Below are positions 31,961 to 36,362 of a stretch of DNA of 36,362 nt, in pieces. Position 1 is the stretch's first letter. Every line of letters begins with the position of its first letter. Origin of the DNA: Gammaproteobacteria bacterium (GTDB lineage: Bacteria > Pseudomonadota > Gammaproteobacteria > UBA1113). The position numbers and the translations under genes were made by a program. Below the pieces are notes generated by a model. The model searched no databases. It worked only from the letters and a program-made list of their open reading frames with translations, and had not been told where the DNA came from. The stretch spans positions 1 through 36,362 of the forward strand of contig VFJV01000092.1 of NCBI GenBank assembly GCA_009885895.1, written 5' to 3'.

Positions 31961-33021
31961 GAGGATGCAGTGGGTTCTAATGCGGATGTTTGCGCGTGAC
32001 GCTCAAAAAGGGTGTGTGCACGCATCAATTCGCCGGGATTGGTTTGCGCGGCCAATAAAGAAATTTCACCACATAACACGGTTGCCGCAATAATCGCGGC
32101 TAAACGTCTGGCATTATCTCCTAGTGCACGGATTTCAGCGCAGCCCAATAATTGTAAATTTTTTTGTACGAAGGGATATTCTTTTCCATTACCCACTGTG
32201 CCCACAATAATATTGGGAAGTGTGGTCGAGAAATACAGGGCATCATCACGCACTTCGGCAAAAACCATACCTTGCGATCCTTCAACAATATTGGCTGCAT
32301 CTTGACCGAGCGCAAGATAGAATGCCAGCAATATATTCGCAAAATGTGCATTGGCTGAACGGATGCCTCCCGCCAATAAAGTCCCTAATAAGTTTTTCTT
32401 TATGTTAAGATCAACTATTTTTTCAGGCGTTGTTTTTAAGGTGCTTAGGCAAATAGTTCGGGGAATTAATAATTCAGCAACCACATAGCGGCCTCGACCT
32501 AAAATACCATTGACGGCCGTTGCTTTTTTATCGGTACAATAATTTCCGGAAATGGAAACATAGCGTAAAAAAGAATATTGTCCCAACAACCACGCCATGA
32601 TTTCATCTGCCGCTTGGGTTACCATATTATGGCCCGCGGCATCGCCAGTAGAAAATTCTAAACGTAAATACAGTAGATTACCGACGATTTGCGTATGACT
32701 ATCGATTAAGGTGGCAAATCGGCTACTTTTTGCCACTTGCAGCTGTAATTCGACTTGGCGCAGCTTAACGGCAACAGCGACTTCATGGCAGCGTGCGGCA
32801 TTGGGGGCTTCTAATAGAATAGAGCGGGTCATACGTTCGTCGATAATAGTGGTTAAAATACCACCACATTGGCGGGATAATTTAGCGCCTCGGTTGGTCG
32901 ATGGCCACATAGGTAGCTCATAGGTCGCCAAAGGCACCATGACTTCATCGTCAACCACAGGCCCTATTAGTTTAACCGGCCCTATAGTGCGCATGGGAAC
33001 CTGGGCTGTACTCTGTTCCAT
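31957..33021 (-). CDS. mvaA: Hydroxymethylglutaryl-CoA reductase, class I type
   Basis: It reduces HMG-CoA to mevalonate with two NAD(P)H. The 354-aa protein lacks membrane helices and has class I features: Glu in VPLATYE near residue 34 (TTE in most members), STNRGAKL, DAAGHNMVT, the catalytic Lys in SGNYCTDKKA, Asp in GQDAANIVEG, and a late His in GELMRAH. GTVGNGKE stands where GTVGGGT is usual. GGAG lies five bases before ATG 33021. It is first in the operon mvaA-mvk-GHMP kinase-mvaD. Class I reductases are the rarer form in bacteria, which suggests old lateral transfer. Confidence 0.95.
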   Translation of the reverse strand: MEQSTAQVPMRTIGPVKLIGPVVDDEVMVPLATYELPMWPSTNRGAKLSRQCGGILTTIIDERMTRSILLEAPNAARCHEVAVAVKLRQVELQLQVAKSSRFATLIDSHTQIVGNLLYLRLEFSTGDAAGHNMVTQAADEIMAWLLGQYSFLRYVSISGNYCTDKKATAVNGILGRGRYVVAELLIPRTICLSTLKTTPEKIVDLNIKKNLLGTLLAGGIRSANAHFANILLAFYLALGQDAANIVEGSQGMVFAEVRDDALYFSTTLPNIIVGTVGNGKEYPFVQKNLQLLGCAEIRALGDNARRLAAIIAATVLCGEISLLAAQTNPGELMRAHTLFERHAQTSALEPTASS

Positions 33022-33213
33022 ACCTACTCCAGCATCAATACAGTGTTAAAAAATAAGGCACCATTTTATCATCTTTTGCAAACGAAGGCTAGTTGAATAA
33101 AGAATTTAATTTTGCCTAAATATAGGGCACATAGCCCCTATGCACCCCAAAATAGTCTATACTAAACAATGGATTGATTGTATTATTATAAATTTTAACA
33201 GGCTAAAACGTTT

Positions 33214-33987
33214 ATGACAGTATCAGACCTTCCTTTTGGGCATCATATTTTGCTCGTAGAAGACGATAACGTCTGCCTGTTTGCAGCCTCCGAGATACTG
33301 TCTCGCCTAACTGCAATGGTAGATATGGCAAGAGATGTAGAAGAAGCCAGTGAGCGGCTAAATGCCATCGCTTATGATTTGGTTATCGCAGACATTAATT
33401 TACCCGATGGCACGGGCATGGACATTCTTCGTCATGCCTATCGCAGTGACCAGTCTAAAAACAAAACAACGCCTTTTGTGGCATTGACAGCACATCAAAA
33501 TAAGCAAAAACACCAAGAAATACTCGCCAGTGGCTTTATCGATGTGGCTATGAAGCCACTTAGCCTAGCCCGCGCTTATTTATTTTTAGAAGGTTGTCAG
33601 GCGCAAAGCGATAAAGTAGCAACGACAGCCGATGCCGAGATTATAGATCTGGCATTAGGAATGAAACGTATAGGCGCAAGCAATGATGAAAAAGCGGTGA
33701 TCGCAATCGGTATGTTAATCAGTTCGCTAAAGGAAGATATTGTTGAACTAAAACGATTGCAGGCAATTAACGATTGCGTAGGCGTGCAAACACTGTTGCA
33801 TAAAATCAAAGGCGGTTTAGAATACAGTGGAACGCCTAGATTCCAAAAATATATTGTTTTGCTCTCCTGCGCAATCAGCACAAGTGTAGATTTGTCGGGC
33901 GCAAAGCCCCTATTCGAAGCAGTTTATGCGCAAAGCACATTATTAACCAGGGCTTACCAAGAACTTGTAACCGATAGAAGAAGGTGA
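33214..33987 (+). CDS. Receiver-HPt phosphorelay protein without kinase or output domain
   Basis: This 257-aa protein has a CheY-like receiver domain (residues about 10-128) with the acidic pair Glu16-Asp17-Asp18, phospho-acceptor Asp60 (VIADINLPDG), Thr91 and Lys114 (MKP). The C-terminal HPt domain has His196 in LLHKIKGGLEYSG. This is the tail arrangement of ArcB-type hybrid kinases, here as a free protein, so it would shuttle phosphate between a kinase and a response regulator encoded elsewhere. It stands alone between mvaA (divergent) and idi. A hairpin AGAAGAA/TTCTTCT overlaps its stop and may weaken read-through into idi. Partner proteins are not in the window. Confidence 0.88.
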   Translation: MTVSDLPFGHHILLVEDDNVCLFAASEILSRLTAMVDMARDVEEASERLNAIAYDLVIADINLPDGTGMDILRHAYRSDQSKNKTTPFVALTAHQNKQKHQEILASGFIDVAMKPLSLARAYLFLEGCQAQSDKVATTADAEIIDLALGMKRIGASNDEKAVIAIGMLISSLKEDIVELKRLQAINDCVGVQTLLHKIKGGLEYSGTPRFQKYIVLLSCAISTSVDLSGAKPLFEAVYAQSTLLTRAYQELVTDRRR

Positions 33988-34045
33988 TTTTCTTCTTTGG
34001 TTATGTTAGTCTTAAGACAATTTAATTTTTCACGGGAAATTCATT

Positions 34046-34582
34046 TTGACACTCGTTTCATCTCAGGTCATTTTAGTAGATGAAAATGACCAGGCTATCG
34101 GCAGTGCGGAAAAAATGTTGGCGCACGTTGAAGGCTTACGTCATCGCGCTTTTTCTGTCTTTATTGTTCATCGCATTGAGAACGATTGGGAAATTTTATT
34201 GCAGCAACGCGCCTTTAGTAAATATCATTCGCAAGGATTATGGAGCAACACCTGCTGTAGCCACCCTAGCCCGGGGGAAGACATTATGAATGCAGCACAG
34301 CGCAGGTTACAAGAGGAATTTGGTTTTACAACGCCATTGCACCCTGTAGGCGTGTTCCATTATATCGCCCATCTTAAAGAAAAGCTTATAGAAAATGAAG
34401 TGGATCATATTTTAATTGGTTATGCTAAACCCGCGGTGATTCAACCTAATCCAGACGAAATCGTGGCCTATCGTTGGTCTGCTTTGAGCGCACTAAAAAC
34501 GGAAATAGAGCAAAACCCGCAACAATTTACGGCTTGGTTACAAGAAGCCTTGTCTTGGGTTGAGAGCGCGTTGAAAAAATGA
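34046..34582 (+). CDS. idi: Isopentenyl-diphosphate delta-isomerase, type 1
   Basis: It interconverts isopentenyl and dimethylallyl diphosphate, completing the products of the mevalonate pathway. The 178-aa protein is a Nudix-fold type 1 enzyme: VILVDENDQ at the start, the catalytic Cys71 in SNTCCSHP (NSVCGHP in E. coli), the Nudix-like AAQRRLQEEFGF and the catalytic Glu in ENEVDHIL. TTG 34046 is the probable start: no ATG occurs before residue 24, and GGGAA lies upstream. It is 1 kb from the mevalonate operon on the opposite strand. Its stop overlaps the next start by four bases. Confidence 0.94.
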   Translation: MTLVSSQVILVDENDQAIGSAEKMLAHVEGLRHRAFSVFIVHRIENDWEILLQQRAFSKYHSQGLWSNTCCSHPSPGEDIMNAAQRRLQEEFGFTTPLHPVGVFHYIAHLKEKLIENEVDHILIGYAKPAVIQPNPDEIVAYRWSALSALKTEIEQNPQQFTAWLQEALSWVESALKK

Positions 34583-35214
34583 ATCTAAACAAACAGTGGG
34601 CTGCATTAAACCGTTTGTTAAGCGGTGCGCACTTAAAGCAACAGGACGGTACTGCGGAGTTTATAAAATCTTTTCTAAAAAACCCAAAATCTACGGGTGC
34701 CATATACCCTAGTTCAAAACGTTTAGCCAAAATCATGGCATCTTATGTGATTTTTTCTCAGAACCAGCTAGTGGTAGAGCTGGGGGCCGGTACCGGTATA
34801 ATCACGCAAGCGATGCTCCATCGGGGTATTCCCGCCACGCGCATTATTGCCATTGAATCTTCTTCTTTTTTAGCTGAAAAATTAAGGCAACGTTTTCCAA
34901 AAATCAACGTGATCGATGGCGATGCCTCGCATTTAGTGGCGTTCTTGAAAAACGAAAAACGCCCTATAGGAACGATTTTATCCGGATTACCGTTGCGGTC
35001 TTTAGAAAAAGAAATGACGGACCATATTTTATCCAATATCCCTTTAGTATTATCCCCGCAGGGGAGATACATCCAATTTACCTACGATTTGCGCAACAAC
35101 ACCAACTTCTATCCGCCTCAGTACCAGCTTCTGCGCACAAAACGCGTTTGGGCCAATATACCGCCAGCAAAGGTGGAAGTGTATGGGATCGTGCCGAAAA
35201 CTATTTCAGATTAA
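34579..35214 (+). CDS. SAM-dependent methyltransferase, phospholipid N-methyltransferase-like
   Basis: This 211-aa class I methyltransferase has the SAM loop VVELGAGTGIITQAML near residue 67, an acidic end of strand 2 (IAIESS) and GDASHL. The lead-in FLKNPKSTGAIYPSSKRLAK is characteristic of PmtA-like phospholipid N-methyltransferases, which turn phosphatidylethanolamine toward phosphatidylcholine; it also occurs in related rRNA-dimethylase-like proteins. There is no membrane segment. The ATG overlaps the idi stop (ATGA), so the two are coupled; linkage of isoprenoid and lipid genes suggests a membrane role, but the substrate is inference. Confidence 0.8.
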   Translation: MNLNKQWAALNRLLSGAHLKQQDGTAEFIKSFLKNPKSTGAIYPSSKRLAKIMASYVIFSQNQLVVELGAGTGIITQAMLHRGIPATRIIAIESSSFLAEKLRQRFPKINVIDGDASHLVAFLKNEKRPIGTILSGLPLRSLEKEMTDHILSNIPLVLSPQGRYIQFTYDLRNNTNFYPPQYQLLRTKRVWANIPPAKVEVYGIVPKTISD

Positions 35215-35216
35215 AT

Positions 35217-36071
35217 TTAAAATGCGTAGAGTATGTAGTATTCGATCGCGGGATCTAATACTTTGTAATAGCCGTTTAAACAGTAAATCAAATCTTTTTC
35301 GAGCAAGGCTTCTACGGCTTTGTGTACACTGGATTGTGTTAATTTGATGCCAGACAAAAATTCGGCGCTGTATAATTCTTTAGCTGGATTTTTGGCGAGT
35401 TTGCTTAAAACTTTTTTCTGATTGAGACTTAACGCTATGATATCATCGCTGACTATATGGCGATTGCTTTGAATGTATTCTTGCCAGCATTGTTCCACTT
35501 GTGCTTCATCTGGAAAAATGGTTTCCATCCATAACGATTGACAAAGGGCATTCACATAAAAAGGATGTTCTTGTGTTAATTGCATAATCTTTATAAAAGC
35601 TTGAGACGGAAGGATTTTTGACCACCGTTTTAGTGCGCATTGATCCAAATACTGCTTATAGTGATCGCTATCAATTCGCCCAATTTCCAATGTATGACAT
35701 AACCTATACAAAGGCCTGTGCTTATCGCCAAACATTTTCTTCAAAAGATGGCGACTACTGCCACTAAAGCAATAGGTCACATTACGACTTCTTTCTACCG
35801 CGTGACGTATAGACGCTTCAAGGGAATGCGCATTTTTCAAAAAACTGAGCTGCTGCATTTCATCTATAAAAATAATGGCTCTTTTTTTGAAATGCACGGC
35901 CGTTTCATCTAATTTTAACAGCAAGTCTGTGATGGTATGGGTTGCGTTGTTGGGAGAGTGAAACACAATTTTTTGTCCGAAAGCACTCACCGTGAGTTCG
36001 GGCTTCATGCTGCTAAATATCTGCAGCACTTTTTCTTTGGCTTTCTGTAGTGGGGGCAGCAAATCTATGAA
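35217..36071 (-). pseudogene. AAA ATPase truncated at its N-terminus by an insertion sequence
   Basis: The frame contains a Walker B-like segment (RAIIFIDEMQQL), a sensor-like TYCFSGSSRHLL and a C-terminal winged-helix region (YSAEFLSGIKLTQSSVHKAVEALLEKDLIYC), as in the archaeal-type AAA ATPases of prokaryotes. The Walker A motif and first strand are missing. The frame remains protein-like up to A-F-I-D-L-L near 36071, the second strand of such ATPases, and meets a TAG just beyond, inside the IS-derived sequence. The gene was therefore cut by the IS. A start at TTG 36062 is only formal. A P-loop protein without Walker A is unlikely to be active. Confidence 0.75.
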
Positions 36072-36362
36072 CGCGAGCTATGTTTAAGCGGCCATAAGAA
36101 CCTTCCTATCCTCGTCAGAGAATTGTAATGTTGGTTTGTTTGGGTGAAAGATATAGGCAATAATAGCAGAGAGCATGTTAGCAAAACCATTAAAAGGACT
36201 GCGGTGTCTAGAATGCTCTAGGTGAAACGCATTTTTGAACTGGTTATTGATGATCTCAATCAAACCGCGTTTGCGCAGTAATATTTTATCTATTATGGGT
36301 ACGAGCTTGTTTTTCATGTTCTTTCGAATACCAGTGATAAGCTGCAACCCTCGCTCAAACAA
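36072..36362 (-). mobile_element. IS982-family insertion sequence, partial
   Basis: The element contains the end of an IS982-type transposase and leaves the window on the right. Its inner end is inferred to be near 36072, where the ATPase coding sequence breaks off; the sequence from there (ACGCGAGCTATGTTTAAGC) should hold its terminal repeat, but the other end is not visible to confirm this. Confidence 0.6.
36084..36362 (-). CDS. IS982-family transposase, C-terminal part
   Basis: The frame is open to the right edge, giving the last 92 residues. The segment KRGLIEIINNQFKNAF, followed by HLEHSRHRSPFNGF and a hydrophobic LSAIIAYIFHPNKP, is the C-terminal pattern of IS982 transposases: a DDE enzyme whose last catalytic Glu falls in the 'IE' of this motif. 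The N-terminal part with the two catalytic Asp lies outside the window. Transposition of this element explains the truncated ATPase next to it. Confidence 0.85.
   Translation of the reverse strand: MFERGLQLITGIRKNMKNKLVPIIDKILLRKRGLIEIINNQFKNAFHLEHSRHRSPFNGFANMLSAIIAYIFHPNKPTLQFSDEDRKVLMAA

Noticed and set aside
33121-33141. Hairpin ATAGGGC/GCCCCTAT between mvaA and the receiver-HPt gene
   Set aside because: It has a bulge and no T-run on either strand; neither terminator nor operator can be supported.
34009-34018. Palindrome GTCTTAAGAC upstream of idi
   Set aside because: Ten-base perfect palindromes of this composition occur by chance at this scale, and no -10/-35 elements frame it.
1-36362. 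CRISPR array, prophage or plasmid origin
   Set aside because: No regularly spaced repeats, no phage structural genes, no iteron clusters or replication initiator were seen.

Overview
The window reads as part of a gammaproteobacterial chromosome from the order Legionellales (Legionella/Coxiella/Rickettsiella-type host-associated bacteria). The evidence is an IcmH/DotU-IcmF pair with no type VI secretion genes around it, an almost complete mevalonate pathway (rare in Gammaproteobacteria but known in this order), a PmrA-type promoter and a GacA/LetA-type small-RNA locus. Family and genus cannot be settled from the sequence. I saw no rRNA, tRNA, CRISPR array or prophage.

Layout. 1-2463 is an accessory edge: the start of a type I restriction specificity subunit, a decayed minus-strand reading frame behind a strong promoter and a structured leader, and an AAA/DUF4143 ATPase. 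2515-5960 (minus) is housekeeping: rsmA, surA and a BaiN/HI0933-type flavoprotein. 6003-6480 (minus) holds no convincing gene but has a full small-RNA unit: a palindromic activator site, a good promoter, a cluster of GGA motifs including a perfect CsrA-type hairpin, and a terminator. 6653-8347 (minus) is an unknown 515-aa protein whose promoter carries a near-perfect PmrA box, making it a candidate Dot/Icm effector. 8525-8809 is a small secreted Cys protein. 9057-17192 (plus) is a Bcr/CflA transporter followed by purH-purD-icmH-icmF, in which purD, icmH and icmF are tightly coupled. 17189-18586 (minus) is an unknown protein that overlaps the icmF stop.

18935-23005 (plus) is a four-gene operon of unusually large, Cys-rich pilin-like proteins with no pilus machinery nearby. 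23002-28961 (minus) carries rsmJ, a two-hairpin GC-rich repeat, a lipoprotein, and a hemW / M50 peptidase / dicarboxylate symporter / MFS operon. 29034-33021 (minus) is the overlapping mevalonate operon mvaA-mvk-GHMP kinase-mvaD; idi lies just beyond on the plus strand and is coupled to a phospholipid-methyltransferase-like gene, with a receiver-HPt protein in between. HMG-CoA synthase is not in the window. The right end is an ATPase gene cut by an IS982-type insertion that runs off the edge.

How parts may connect: the small RNA (CsrA sequestration), the PmrA box and the IcmH/IcmF pair are all components of the circuit that controls and powers type IVB secretion in Legionella and Coxiella. 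Their presence within 15 kb supports a host-associated lifestyle. Functions of the unknown proteins are inference only.
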